Source: Balneola sp.
GTDB lineage: Bacteria; Bacteroidota; Rhodothermia; Balneolales; Balneolaceae
Reading direction: 5' to 3'
DNA length: 64,000 nt
Assembly: GCA_002694685.1 (NCBI GenBank)
Contig: NZMW01000011.1
Span: 110,523-174,522, forward strand
The notes beneath the pieces are model-generated. The model had not been told where the DNA came from and did no database searches. It saw nothing but the letters and a program-made list of their open reading frames with translations. Below are positions 43,420 through 52,723 of the stretch, piece by piece (position 1 is the stretch's first letter; each line of letters begins with the position of its first letter). The position numbers and the translations under genes were made by a program.

Positions 43420-44019
43420 ATGTCAGAGAATCAGGATCAGGCAGAACAGCAAGAACCAGAGAATAAAAGTCTGGGCTCCAGAAAGCGCGGCGTTTCGGAT
43501 ATGTTCCGAACTTCCTACCGTACGCACATTGAACTCAGCGCCATTGCGGATAACAAGTCTAACATCATGATTAGTATCAATGGTATAATCATCTCGATTA
43601 TCATAGCATCTATATCACCAAAAATCGACTCCAACCCCTGGCTTCTGATTCCCACCTCTATATTGCTGGTTACCTGTATGGTAGCACTCGTCTACTCGGT
43701 GCTTGCAGCTCGGCCACGTGTCAGTAAAGAAGATGTGTCTCTGGAAGACGTTCGGTCAAACCGGTCAAACATTCTCTTTTTTGGGAATTTTAATAAGCTG
43801 AACCGGGAAGATTATGTTACCGGCATGGAAGAGCTGATGAGCGATAGCGAGCGGCTTTATGACACCATGGCTCGCGATTTGTATGGATTGGGTTCGGTTC
43901 TTTCCGAGAAATACCGGCTGATAAGAATTGCTTACAATGTATTTATGATTGGGCTGGTGCTTTCGGTAAGCAGCTTTATTCTCGTTTATATGATTGTATC
44001 TGGGAGCCTCTGGTTTTAG
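43420..44019 (+). CDS. Pycsar-effector-like transmembrane protein (PycTM/DUF5706 family)
   Basis: 199 aa. After a hydrophilic N-terminus comes RTHIELSAIADNKSNIMISI (about 34-53), the hallmark of the PycTM/DUF5706 family, leading into TM1 (~48-66). TM2 is ~74-96, a cytoplasmic region follows with NILFFGNFNKLNREDYVTGM (117-136), and TM3 is ~170-195. In Pycsar anti-phage systems such proteins sense cyclic CMP or UMP and disrupt the membrane. It directly follows a class III cyclase gene on the same strand. Many relatives in Bacteroidota carry an extra HD domain; this one does not. Defence function is inferred from the family and pairing. Confidence 0.85.
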   Translation: MSENQDQAEQQEPENKSLGSRKRGVSDMFRTSYRTHIELSAIADNKSNIMISINGIIISIIIASISPKIDSNPWLLIPTSILLVTCMVALVYSVLAARPRVSKEDVSLEDVRSNRSNILFFGNFNKLNREDYVTGMEELMSDSERLYDTMARDLYGLGSVLSEKYRLIRIAYNVFMIGLVLSVSSFILVYMIVSGSLWF

Positions 44020-44225
44020 TTCTCGTCGTCCTGATCTATATTTTTGTAGGCCTGTGTTATACGCTGATTCATTAGCCGGCGATAGTTTGTAAACTCATAT
44101 TCACTCACAATAAATTCTGAGTGATATTCACCGTCAAAGCATTCCACATTCAGCTTGTTTTCTTTATCAGTTTCGGTGATGGTGACCTGAACTTTACCCA
44201 GTTTGTAGGAATCTCTTTCTTTCAT
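44016..44225 (-). CDS. Small conserved-looking hypothetical protein
   Basis: 69 aa, starting ATG and reading MKERDSYKLGKVQVTITETD, with predicted beta strands then an amphipathic helix (FTNYRRLMNQRITQAYKNID). No family recognised. Convergent with the PycTM-like gene, with a 4-bp overlap of stop regions. The full-length frame and clean start suggest a real gene, but support is limited. Confidence 0.5.
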   Translation of the reverse strand: MKERDSYKLGKVQVTITETDKENKLNVECFDGEYHSEFIVSEYEFTNYRRLMNQRITQAYKNIDQDDEN

Positions 44226-44356
44226 AGTTTATTTTTTTAGAAAGGTAAAAAAATCTATTCTCAGCTGTTGAACTTTAACCCCTTTTAAATTCGTTCATTC
44301 AGACAAGTGAAGGATATTTGTTATTTTCACGCTCAGCATTTAAAACTAATTCTGTT

Positions 44357-44815
44357 ATGCAAAAGAAAGCCATCATTACGGTAGCGATCTGTATTTTTTT
44401 AGGGATATTTGTATACATCTCCCTCACTAATGTTCAGCCTACCGTAAACGACAATTCCCCTGACTGGATACCTATTCATGAGGCTCAGGAAGTTGCTGCA
44501 TCAACCAACAAGCTTATTTTTGTTGATGTATTTGAAATCGGCTGTAAATATTGCCGGGCTATGGATCGTGAAGTTTTCCCTGACTCTACAGTCCGCCAGG
44601 TTATGGATGCCAATTATATTCCTGTGAGAATAGACGGAAACTCACCAGAAGTTATACAGTTCAACGGACAAGAAATTCCGTCTAAAGAATTTGCCCAAAG
44701 CAAAGGCGCTTATGTATTTCCCACATCTTTGATCCTTGATGCGAATGGAAACGTTATCAAGAAAAAAACCGGTTATATGGGCGTAGATGAATTCCGACAG
44801 TTCCTTTATCAATAA
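44357..44815 (+). CDS. Membrane-anchored thioredoxin-fold protein
   Basis: 152 aa from the ATG at 44357 (an upstream in-frame start at 44318 would add residues before the signal). Residues 5-23 are a signal anchor (AIITVAICIFLGIFVYISL). The thioredoxin domain carries the redox pair in FEIGCKYCRAMD (CxxC near 58-61) and a cis-Pro region YVFPTSLILDANG. This matches the DUF255/SoxW-like periplasmic thioredoxins that reduce or isomerise exported proteins. The PQQ-type sugar dehydrogenase gene begins 23 bp downstream. Confidence 0.83.
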   Translation: MQKKAIITVAICIFLGIFVYISLTNVQPTVNDNSPDWIPIHEAQEVAASTNKLIFVDVFEIGCKYCRAMDREVFPDSTVRQVMDANYIPVRIDGNSPEVIQFNGQEIPSKEFAQSKGAYVFPTSLILDANGNVIKKKTGYMGVDEFRQFLYQ

Positions 44816-44838
44816 CGATATTTAAAAACCAAACACCT

Positions 44839-45981
44839 ATGAAATCTAAATTATCGACACACAGTATATTAGTCGCAACGCTTTTACTCTTTTCAACCAC
44901 GGCATGCTCAGGCCAAGGCACTGACTTTAACAACACTCCTGTAAACACTGACGTAAAAGCAGAAAAGGTTGTTGATGGAATCAGAATTGGCTGGGGGATT
45001 GAATTCCTACCTAATGGAGACATGCTAATCACCGAAAAATCCGGAAAGTTAATTCATGCCAGAGACGGTGAAATTATTGCAGAGATCACAGAAGGCATTC
45101 CATCAGATCTTGATGTGAATGGCCAAGGTGGTTTTTTAGATATTCAGCTACATCCAAATTATGAAGAAAACGGCTGGATCTACTTTTCCTACGCTTCTAA
45201 TGCCGGTGAAGGAGAGGGAAGCAATACCAAGATTATTCGTGCTAAACTTGAGAATAACGCACTGACCTCCGCCGAAGAAATTTATAAAGGAACTCCAAAC
45301 TCCGGTCGCGGAGCCCACTATGGCAGCCGCATTGTTTTTGATAATGATGGGTATCTATTCTTCTCCATTGGAGATCGTGGAAACAGAGATGTAAACCCAC
45401 AGGATATCAACAGAGATGGCGGAAAAATCTATCGCCTGAATGACGATGGAAGCGTGCCTTCTGATAACCCTTTTGTTGGGAAAGACAGCATTGACGCTAT
45501 GTTTTCCTACGGTCACCGTAACCCGCAAGGCATGGCAATGAACCCTAACAGTGGCGTGATTTGGGAACACGAACATGGTCCCCGCGGCGGCGATGAGATT
45601 AACATTATTGAGCCCGGCAACAATTATGGATGGCCGGTAATCAGTTATGGAATTAATTACAACGGTACTCCTTTCGCGGAAGACACCGTTATGGAAGGCA
45701 TGGAACAACCCCTCATCTACTGGGATCCTTCTATAGCTCCTTCAGGCATGACCTTTATCACCAGTGATAAGTACCCGGGTTGGGAAGGTGATTTACTGGT
45801 CGGCTCTCTTAAATTTGCTTATATCCACTATCTGGATATTGAGGGAAATAAAATTGTAGGACAGCAAAAACTTGTAGAAGGAACTGGACGCATTCGTGCG
45901 GTAGAACAAGCCCCTGATGGTTACATCTACTTTACAGCTGAAGGTGACGGCGTTTATCGACTCGTACCTGCCGGTAACTAA
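44839..45981 (+). CDS. PQQ-dependent sugar dehydrogenase family lipoprotein
   Basis: 380 aa. Lipoprotein signal ending LLFSTTACS (Cys about 23). The six-bladed propeller of the soluble glucose/aldose sugar dehydrogenase (YliI-like) family is recognised from LDVNGQGGFLDIQLHPNY near 89, the catalytic-region FSYGHRNPQGMA near 222 and the WEHEHGPRGGDEIN block near 239 (PQQ and base ligands), then PLIYWDPSIAPSGM near 291. Oxidises aldoses at the envelope if PQQ is supplied; no PQQ synthesis genes are visible here. Ends at a terminator. Confidence 0.9.
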   Translation: MKSKLSTHSILVATLLLFSTTACSGQGTDFNNTPVNTDVKAEKVVDGIRIGWGIEFLPNGDMLITEKSGKLIHARDGEIIAEITEGIPSDLDVNGQGGFLDIQLHPNYEENGWIYFSYASNAGEGEGSNTKIIRAKLENNALTSAEEIYKGTPNSGRGAHYGSRIVFDNDGYLFFSIGDRGNRDVNPQDINRDGGKIYRLNDDGSVPSDNPFVGKDSIDAMFSYGHRNPQGMAMNPNSGVIWEHEHGPRGGDEINIIEPGNNYGWPVISYGINYNGTPFAEDTVMEGMEQPLIYWDPSIAPSGMTFITSDKYPGWEGDLLVGSLKFAYIHYLDIEGNKIVGQQKLVEGTGRIRAVEQAPDGYIYFTAEGDGVYRLVPAGN

Positions 45982-46003
45982 TTAGTCTCCTTATTTGAAT
46001 TTG

Positions 46004-46032
46004 AAAGCCTGCTTCAACAGCAGGCTTTTTTT
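46004..46032 (+). terminator. Intrinsic terminator after sugar dehydrogenase gene
   Basis: Arms aaagcctgct (46004-46013) and agcaggcttt (46019-46028), 5-nt loop, followed by T-rich sequence. Confidence 0.88.
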
Positions 46033-46106
46033 ATGTCTATAATTCTCCTTTTCTAATGACTGAAAAATTTTTTGTAAGGATTTGATTTCTAACCGCTCTT
46101 ACCGGT

Positions 46107-48509
46107 ATGGGGCGTCGCAATTCATATCAATTTCCCTTTAGCCGATATCCGGCCGTTCGGATAGCATTACTGCTTATCGCTGGCATATTAGTGGGGCATT
46201 ATTATCAGATCTCCCTCTTCGTTTCAGGAACTGTCTTCTTGGGTGTAGGAGCGATTTTCTTTTTTGCTGAATGGAAAAACATTCAAACAGTTAACCACTG
46301 GCTTACAAAGTTCAGCGCCCTTCTTTTCCTTGTGATAGTCTTCCTGTTTGGTCTTTTCAGAATGTCGCTACAATCCGGGCATTCAGCTTCTCAAACCGTC
46401 CGGCTTATTCAAGTTTCCGATTGGGAGTCAGTTACCGTTTCCGGCTCTGTTCAATCTATTTCTGTCACTTCCTCTGGAAAAGAAAGATGGGATGTTAAAG
46501 TGGATACCTCACGGTTTGGCGTAATTGTTTCAGATCAACCCTACAAGGTAAGAGTTCTTGCTGATGAAGCTGCCGGCAGAGCGACCTTGGGAGACAGAGT
46601 AAGTTTTAGCGGGACTATCATTCCCATCTCAGAAAAAAGAAATCCCAAACAGTTTGACTACAAGGACTATCTAGCATCTCAAAATATTTTCGCTCAAATC
46701 CAGATTGACAGCCTCATCTCCATCACCCCAAATAACAATATTGCGGAATGGATATGGTGGCGGGAGCAAGCTCTGGAGTTAGTTGACCAAAATTTTGACA
46801 CCCAAACCGCCCCTATTGCCAAGGCATTACTCGTTGGCTACAAACTTGATCTGGATTCCGAGTCTAAAGCGGCTTTCGCCCGGGCGGGCTTATCACACAT
46901 CATGGCGGTTTCCGGTCTTCACGTTGGCTTTATCGTGGCACCCTTCTGGATTATCATTCCCTACTTTTGGACTAAGAAACATGGGAGCATCATTGGCCTT
47001 GCTGTGCTCGTACTCATATTGATTTGCTATGCAGGTATTACCGGATTCTCCGCCTCCGTTTTAAGAGCCTCTGTCATGGCTTTCTTTCTGAGCTACGGCA
47101 AACTGTTTCATAAGGTAAATAACTCCATCAATCTGACCGCGGCAGCAGCAGTATGCCTTCTGATTTTTAACCCTTCTCAACTTTTTGATATCGGGTTTCA
47201 ATTATCTTTTTCAGCCGTGCTTATTATCCTGCTCCTTCTGCCCGTTATTCAAAGCAAACTCCCTTACTGGATTCGGATTCGATGGTATGGCACTCCAATT
47301 ATGGTAGTGATTGTTTCTCTGGTTGTGCAGTTTGGGCTCTATCCTCTTCAGGTTTATTATTTTGGGGAGATTTCACTAGTCAGCCCTATTGCTAATGCTC
47401 TTTTTGTGCCTCTCTTGGGTATTGTAGTTCCATTATCTTTGATTGCATTATTTATCACGTCGGTTTTTCCGGCTGTTGGCTTTATCATTAATTACCCCTC
47501 TTTCTTATTTCTGGGATGGATGAGTGATTTTGTAAACTTGGCCAGCACCTGGGATTGGGCCTGGACAACCGCCAGCCTGGAAAGCAGCCTTATTTTTGTG
47601 CTCTGGTTTTTCCTGATCCTTGGGATTTCTTCCTGGCAAATATCCGCATTACGGTGGAGGCTTTTGATTGGGTTCCTTGCCACCATTGTTTTGATGCTTT
47701 CTCTCAACTTCATTCAAAAATTAAAACCTGCTACCCTCACCCTTACTTTTTTTGATGTTGGCCAGGGTGATGCCGCGCTTCTCAAAACACCAAACGACAA
47801 GCACATTCTTATTGATGCCGGGGTTTGGTCGCCGGGCTATAACAGCGGTAGGTCCATCATCCTCCCTCACCTTCAATCAGCAGGAATTAAAAAGCTTGAT
47901 GCAATTATTCTAAGTCACCCTCATGCTGACCACATTGGAGGGATACTCGACTTAATTGAAGAAATGCCGGTTGATGTCATTTACAATTCAGGCTATGAAT
48001 ATGACTCAAAACTCTACCACTCTTATTTAGAATTAGCTAAGAAAAGATCTATCCCCACTATACCTTTGGTTGCCGGGGACACACTCAATGTGGATCGATC
48101 CATTCTATTCCTCGTTCTTGGACCGGATGGTCGCACGTATAATTCAGATCCCAACGAACATTCCGTTGTCCTTAATGTGATTTACGGTGAATCCGAATTT
48201 CTCTTTACCGGAGATGCGGGTGAAGATCAGGAGGAACGACTCCTCCACGCTTACACAGATTTACTGGACACTGATATTTTAAAAGTTGGGCACCATGGCA
48301 GCCGAACCAGCTCCAGCTTACCCTTTCTTAAAACGGTCACTCCAGACATTGCCGTGGTCTCTTTAGCAGAACGAAACCGATTCCGTCATCCGCATAAAGA
48401 AGCGTTAACCCGCCTTCAGCAGTCACAGGCCGAGCTTCTTTTTACCAGTCTTGAACGGGCAATTATTCTTGAATCGGATGGAAAGGCTATCCATCGTGTC
48501 CGGTGGTGA
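46107..48509 (+). CDS. comEC: Competence-type DNA uptake channel ComEC/Rec2
   Basis: 800 aa. Inner-membrane channel for single-stranded DNA uptake. N-terminal membrane helices and an OB-like soluble loop (VSFSGTIIPISEKRNPKQFDY), then the Competence domain (FARAGLSHIMAVSGLHVGF near 258 and the following helices), and a C-terminal MBL-fold domain with SHPHADHIGG near 611 and KVGHHGSRTSS near 730. Domain order and length are normal. Its presence suggests capacity for natural transformation. ATG start; an accggt inverted repeat lies between it and xseB. Confidence 0.95.
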   Translation: MGRRNSYQFPFSRYPAVRIALLLIAGILVGHYYQISLFVSGTVFLGVGAIFFFAEWKNIQTVNHWLTKFSALLFLVIVFLFGLFRMSLQSGHSASQTVRLIQVSDWESVTVSGSVQSISVTSSGKERWDVKVDTSRFGVIVSDQPYKVRVLADEAAGRATLGDRVSFSGTIIPISEKRNPKQFDYKDYLASQNIFAQIQIDSLISITPNNNIAEWIWWREQALELVDQNFDTQTAPIAKALLVGYKLDLDSESKAAFARAGLSHIMAVSGLHVGFIVAPFWIIIPYFWTKKHGSIIGLAVLVLILICYAGITGFSASVLRASVMAFFLSYGKLFHKVNNSINLTAAAAVCLLIFNPSQLFDIGFQLSFSAVLIILLLLPVIQSKLPYWIRIRWYGTPIMVVIVSLVVQFGLYPLQVYYFGEISLVSPIANALFVPLLGIVVPLSLIALFITSVFPAVGFIINYPSFLFLGWMSDFVNLASTWDWAWTTASLESSLIFVLWFFLILGISSWQISALRWRLLIGFLATIVLMLSLNFIQKLKPATLTLTFFDVGQGDAALLKTPNDKHILIDAGVWSPGYNSGRSIILPHLQSAGIKKLDAIILSHPHADHIGGILDLIEEMPVDVIYNSGYEYDSKLYHSYLELAKKRSIPTIPLVAGDTLNVDRSILFLVLGPDGRTYNSDPNEHSVVLNVIYGESEFLFTGDAGEDQEERLLHAYTDLLDTDILKVGHHGSRTSSSLPFLKTVTPDIAVVSLAERNRFRHPHKEALTRLQQSQAELLFTSLERAIILESDGKAIHRVRW

Positions 48510-48598
48510 TTGTTTACAGTAAACATGCCTTTTTGCTAAAAAACCGGTATCCTTGAGGGATATAAAGTGTATAAAATGACCGGTTCAAAAAAAACTTA

Positions 48599-48802
48599 AT
48601 GGCAGAAAAGGAACGACTTAGCTTCGAAGAGGCTTTAAAGAAATTAGAATCCATAGTGGAACAACTCGAGAATAAAGAGATTACACTGGAAGATTCTGTA
48701 CAACTATACGAAGAAGGCGTGAAGATGTCTCAGTTTTGCACAGAAATTTTAGAACAAGCTGAACTTCGCATAGAGCAAGTAAACGAAGCAAATACGCAGT
48801 AA
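48599..48802 (+). CDS. xseB: Exodeoxyribonuclease VII small subunit
   Basis: 67 aa. The sequence SFEEALKKLESIVEQLENKE, then LEDSVQLYEEGVKMSQFC, is the standard XseB coiled-coil dimer that binds the XseA large subunit. xseA is not in the window. The dxs gene starts 11 bp downstream. Confidence 0.94.
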   Translation: MAEKERLSFEEALKKLESIVEQLENKEITLEDSVQLYEEGVKMSQFCTEILEQAELRIEQVNEANTQ

Positions 48803-48813
48803 AAGAGCATCAT

Positions 48814-50730
48814 ATGGAACAAAAACAGCCAACACCGGGAAAGCTATTAGCAGGAATTAATTCCCCCGCCGATCTTAAAATGTTAGGGCCGGACAAACTT
48901 CAGGACGTTTGTGACGAACTCCGACAGTATATCATTGATATGGTTTCGGTACATGGCGGCCACTTTGGAGCCAGCCTTGGAGTGGTAGAGCTGACCACAG
49001 CTCTTCATTATGTGTATGATACTCCCGAAGACCTTGTAGTCTGGGATGTAGGCCATCAGGCATATGGGCATAAAATTTTAACGGGTCGCCGAGATCAATT
49101 CCACACAAATAGAGTGTATGGCGGTCTTTCCGGTTTTCCTAAGCGTTCCGAAAGTGAATATGATACATTTGGAGTAGGTCACTCGAGTACCTCAATTTCT
49201 GCCGCTCTTGGAATGGCCGTTGCTCGAGACCTCGACAAATCAGACAAAAAAGTAGTCGCCGTTATCGGTGATGGTGCCATGACTGCCGGGCTTGCCTTTG
49301 AGGCCATGAATAATGCAGGAGCTCTGAATAGTGATGTTCTTGTTATCCTGAATGACAACAACATGTCCATTGACCCAAATGTTGGGGCTCTTAATGAATA
49401 CTTAGCTGATATCACGACCAGCAAAACCTTCAATAAAATGAGGGATGAAGTGTACGACATGCTCGGGCACTTTAAATCTGCCGGCGAAAAAATGCGCAAA
49501 GTAGCATCACGCCTTGAAAAAGCGATGACTGCCGCACTTACGCCAGGCTCACTATTCCGTGCACTTGGCTTTAAATACTATGGTCCAACTGACGGACATG
49601 ACGTTGAAGGGCTTCGTAAGACATTAGAAGACCTAAAAGATGTGAAAGGTCCCAAACTTCTTCATATCGTGACTGTTAAAGGAAAAGGATTTGCTCCTGC
49701 AGAACGAGAGCAAACGAAATGGCATGCTTCCAGTAGTCCTTTTGATAAGATTACCGGAAAGTCCCTTTCAGCTCCCGCCAAGAAAAAAGCTATTCCAAAG
49801 TATCAGCATGTTTTTGGTGATGCCTTGGTTGAACTTGCTGAAAAAGATGAGCGAATTGTAAGTATGACACCGGCTATGCCAAGCGGTTCCAGCCTTTGGC
49901 CGATGATGGAAGCTTTTCCGGATCGCGCCTTTGATGTTGGAATTGCCGAACAACACGCCGTCACCTTTGCGGCCGGACTTGCTGCAGAAGGCAAAAAACC
50001 ATTTTGCGCCATTTACTCTTCCTTCCTCCAGCGAGGATATGATCAGTTAGTTCATGACGTTGCCATTCAAAATTTACCTGTTGTTTTCTGTATAGACAGG
50101 GCCGGACTGGTTGGTGCAGATGGGCCTACTCATCACGGCGCTTACGACATTGCCTATATGAGAACGGTTCCGAATATGATTATCTCATCTCCCCTGAATG
50201 AACAGGATTTGCGTGACATGATGTACACTGCTTCAAACTATGATGATGCTTCCTGGGCTATTCGATATCCTCGAGGGAAAGCAACCGGAATGAACGTTCG
50301 CAGGGAATTTCAGAATATTGAAATTGGAAAAGGTATCAAACTCCGTGACGGTGATTCAGTTGCTGTTCTTAGTTTCGGACCCATTGGAAAGTATGTAACA
50401 GAAGCTGCTCAGAAGCTATCTCAAGAAGGTATTGAGATTGGACATTTTGATATGCGATTTGCAAAACCAATTGATACCGAATTAATTGATGAAGTTTGCG
50501 AAAACTACGATCATATTATCACTCTTGAAGACCACGCCAGGCTTGGCGGCTTTGGAAGCGCAGTTGCTGAATACATAGCTGAAAAAGAAACTAGCCCCAC
50601 ACTTAAAATAATGGGTATTCCTGATCGTATAGTAGAACACGGAACTCAGGAAGAACTTCACGACGAAGTTGGTATCGGTGTTACCGGAATCATAGAAGCT
50701 GTTAAGCAAAAAACTTATATAAAAGTCTGA
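48814..50730 (+). CDS. dxs: 1-deoxy-D-xylulose-5-phosphate synthase
   Basis: 638 aa. First enzyme of the MEP isoprenoid pathway: condenses pyruvate and glyceraldehyde 3-phosphate using thiamine diphosphate. Motifs in order: HVGHQAYGHK-like WDVGHQAYGHKILTGR near 70, TPP/Mg site GDGAMTAGLAFEAMNNAG near 148, GPTDGHDVEGL near 264, the transketolase pyrimidine domain DVGIAEQHAVTFAAGLA near 372, and DRAGLVGADGPTHHGAYD near 430. Length matches the family. It follows xseB, as in many bacteria. Confidence 0.97.
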   Translation: MEQKQPTPGKLLAGINSPADLKMLGPDKLQDVCDELRQYIIDMVSVHGGHFGASLGVVELTTALHYVYDTPEDLVVWDVGHQAYGHKILTGRRDQFHTNRVYGGLSGFPKRSESEYDTFGVGHSSTSISAALGMAVARDLDKSDKKVVAVIGDGAMTAGLAFEAMNNAGALNSDVLVILNDNNMSIDPNVGALNEYLADITTSKTFNKMRDEVYDMLGHFKSAGEKMRKVASRLEKAMTAALTPGSLFRALGFKYYGPTDGHDVEGLRKTLEDLKDVKGPKLLHIVTVKGKGFAPAEREQTKWHASSSPFDKITGKSLSAPAKKKAIPKYQHVFGDALVELAEKDERIVSMTPAMPSGSSLWPMMEAFPDRAFDVGIAEQHAVTFAAGLAAEGKKPFCAIYSSFLQRGYDQLVHDVAIQNLPVVFCIDRAGLVGADGPTHHGAYDIAYMRTVPNMIISSPLNEQDLRDMMYTASNYDDASWAIRYPRGKATGMNVRREFQNIEIGKGIKLRDGDSVAVLSFGPIGKYVTEAAQKLSQEGIEIGHFDMRFAKPIDTELIDEVCENYDHIITLEDHARLGGFGSAVAEYIAEKETSPTLKIMGIPDRIVEHGTQEELHDEVGIGVTGIIEAVKQKTYIKV

Positions 50731-50732
50731 TT

Positions 50733-51389
50733 TTGAAACTTACCCCTTTAGTTTTTTTATCCACCATCTTATTCTTTTTAAGTGGATGTTTGAGTAACGC
50801 TGATGGACCAAAAATTTATCGTGATGCCACCGGCGTCGTCCTTACATCCGGTGGTGATCCTGTAGCTGATGCTGACATTCACATCCGAAATCACTTCAAT
50901 CCCGGCGGCTTTCTTCCGGAGTTAATTGGCGATACCGTAAGGGTGAATTTCTCCGCTCCAACCAGGACCCTTTACCGGGCCTCGATATATCGGCATGACG
51001 CAAACAGTTTACTCGCCACCTTTTTTGAAGATACTTTAGAATCAGGAGACCAAGAGCTTATCATACCTGATTCTTTATTGAGTAACGGCATTTTAGGATT
51101 TCAGGTCTCGACATCGGCCCGGGTTTTAGGTGGCAGTCTTTTTGTTGTTAATAAACCGGACAGCCTTCTCGTCGGAACCCTTCCGTTTACAGAAACTTCA
51201 GCTGAAGGTGAATTTAGACTAAACAGTTCGTACTTAGCTATTGGAAGTTCTTTTAATGCTTCTTCCGGATCTTTTAAAATCACAGACAGCCTCCAAATAA
51301 TGGTTGTGCAGGATAGTGTAATTACCTCTAAAAGAGCCGTAAAGCTTAAAGCAAACGAACAGAATTTCTTTGAGATTACTGTAGATTAG
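50733..51389 (+). CDS. Putative lipoprotein of unknown function
   Basis: 218 aa. The start is TTG at 50733, 2 bp after the dxs stop, reading MKLTPLVFLSTILFFLSGC, a lipoprotein signal with Cys19. The mature part looks like beta-sandwich repeats (VVLTSGGDPVADADIHIRNH, a CarboxypepD_reg-like block, then FRLNSSYLAIG). No enzymatic motif. Probably translated with dxs and followed 8 bp later by queA. Confidence 0.7.
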   Translation: MKLTPLVFLSTILFFLSGCLSNADGPKIYRDATGVVLTSGGDPVADADIHIRNHFNPGGFLPELIGDTVRVNFSAPTRTLYRASIYRHDANSLLATFFEDTLESGDQELIIPDSLLSNGILGFQVSTSARVLGGSLFVVNKPDSLLVGTLPFTETSAEGEFRLNSSYLAIGSSFNASSGSFKITDSLQIMVVQDSVITSKRAVKLKANEQNFFEITVD

Positions 51390-51403
51390 TCCTTCCTTTG
51401 GAT

Positions 51404-52405
51404 ATGAATTTCACCCTCTCTGATTTCGATTACCATCTCCCCGAAGAACTCATCGCTCAATCTCCGGCAAACCCGCGAGATCATGCCCGCTTGTTAGTTT
51501 ATGATCGTGCTTCCGGCTCCATCACCGATGACTATTTTTATAATCTTGGGGAGTATTTGCCAGACGAATCTACTTTAGTAGTTAACAATAGTAAGGTCGA
51601 AAAATGCCGGCTACTTTTTGATGAGGGCAAGAAAGAGATTTTTGTTACATCCGTCCGAAATAACAATACCGTTGAAGGCTTAGTCAGGCCGGGCAAGAAA
51701 TTCAAGAAAAGCAAAACAGTACAACTTGCCGATGGAGTTACCGCTGAGGTTACTCACATAGCTGACGATGGATTACGCACCTTGATTCTATCATGTGATC
51801 TTGACTCCACGAAGCTCGAACCCTATAAACACACTCCTTTTCCTCCTTATATCGAACAGGATGAATCCCTTTCGGAGGAGTATCAGACCGTGTATGCCAA
51901 AGACTTGGGAAGCAAAGCTGCCCCAACAGCTGGTCTTCATTTTACCGATGAACTGCTGGAAAAACTTAAAAAGGCCGGTATTTCAAAAACGGAAGTTACC
52001 CTTCATGTTGGCTTGGGGACTTTTGCGCCGGTTAAAACTGAGGACCTCGAAGAACATAACATGCACAGCGAATGGTTTCAGTTAAAGGAATCAACCTGTG
52101 AGCAACTCAACAGCGCTGAACATATTACGGCTGTTGGAACGACCAGTGTCCGGGTATTGGAATCTGCATTTGATGAAGGTGGGCCATTCAGCCCCCAAAG
52201 TAAGGAAACAGATATTTTCATTACGCCGGGCTATTCTTTTAAATCTGTAGATGCACTTATAACGAACTTCCACCTTCCCAAAAGCACCTTGCTCATGCTG
52301 GTTGCTGCATTCATGGGTTTTGATGAAATGAAAAAGGTGTACGAGCACGCCATTAAAGAGGAATATCGGTTCTATTCTTTTGGCGATGCCATGCTGATTC
52401 TTTAG
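51404..52405 (+). CDS. queA: S-adenosylmethionine:tRNA ribosyltransferase-isomerase
   Basis: 333 aa from the ATG at 51404; a TTG two codons upstream is possible, but MNFTLSDFDYHLPEELIAQ aligns with family starts. QueA makes epoxyqueuosine at tRNA position 34. Conserved blocks: NPRDHARLLVYDR, PGKKFKKSKT near 107, FPPYIEQDES near 141, AAPTAGLHFTDELL near 175, VTLHVGLGTFAPVKTEDL near 200, and TNFHLPKSTLLMLVAAF near 290. A tRNA gene follows 73 bp downstream. Confidence 0.96.
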   Translation: MNFTLSDFDYHLPEELIAQSPANPRDHARLLVYDRASGSITDDYFYNLGEYLPDESTLVVNNSKVEKCRLLFDEGKKEIFVTSVRNNNTVEGLVRPGKKFKKSKTVQLADGVTAEVTHIADDGLRTLILSCDLDSTKLEPYKHTPFPPYIEQDESLSEEYQTVYAKDLGSKAAPTAGLHFTDELLEKLKKAGISKTEVTLHVGLGTFAPVKTEDLEEHNMHSEWFQLKESTCEQLNSAEHITAVGTTSVRVLESAFDEGGPFSPQSKETDIFITPGYSFKSVDALITNFHLPKSTLLMLVAAFMGFDEMKKVYEHAIKEEYRFYSFGDAMLIL

Positions 52406-52478
52406 TAAATCCAGACCTTATTTTTGATGTTTCTGAGTAAAGGTCTTCTTATATTTAAGGCCTTCGAAATTTTGAATG

Positions 52479-52551
52479 CGCCCGTAGCTCAACTGGATAG
52501 AGCGTCTGACTTCGGATCAGAAGGCTGAGGGTTCGAATCCTTCCGGGCGTA
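52479..52551 (+). tRNA. tRNA-Arg (anticodon TCG)
   Basis: A complete cloverleaf: acceptor gcgcccg / cgggcgt, D arm gctc...gagc, anticodon stem tctga / tcaga with loop cttcgga giving TCG (Arg, codon CGA), T arm gaggg-ttcgaat-ccttc. CCA is not encoded. The 3' end is a normal attachment target for tyrosine integrases, and an integrase gene lies 172 bp downstream. Integration has left the tRNA intact. Confidence 0.95.
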
Positions 52552-52560
52552 CTCTTACAA

Positions 52561-52597
52561 AAACCCACCTTAATACTCTTTAAGGCGGGTTTTTTTG
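52561..52597 (+). terminator. Intrinsic terminator after tRNA-Arg
   Basis: aaacccaccttaa (52561-52573) and ttaaggcgggttt (52580-52592) pair with one mismatch and are followed by T7. Confidence 0.82.
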
Positions 52598-52723
52598 TGT
52601 TTTCCAATCAACTCAACACACCTTACATCGTGAAAACTTTTCACAAATTAGGGTAATTTTCTTGATTAAAGGGTACAAAAAAGGGTACATTTTTATTGAG
52701 CTAATAACCCAAAATGGACTAAC

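Noticed and set aside
48542..48585. Terminator between comEC and xseB
   Set aside because: The accggt inverted repeat is followed by A, not T, on the transcribed strand.
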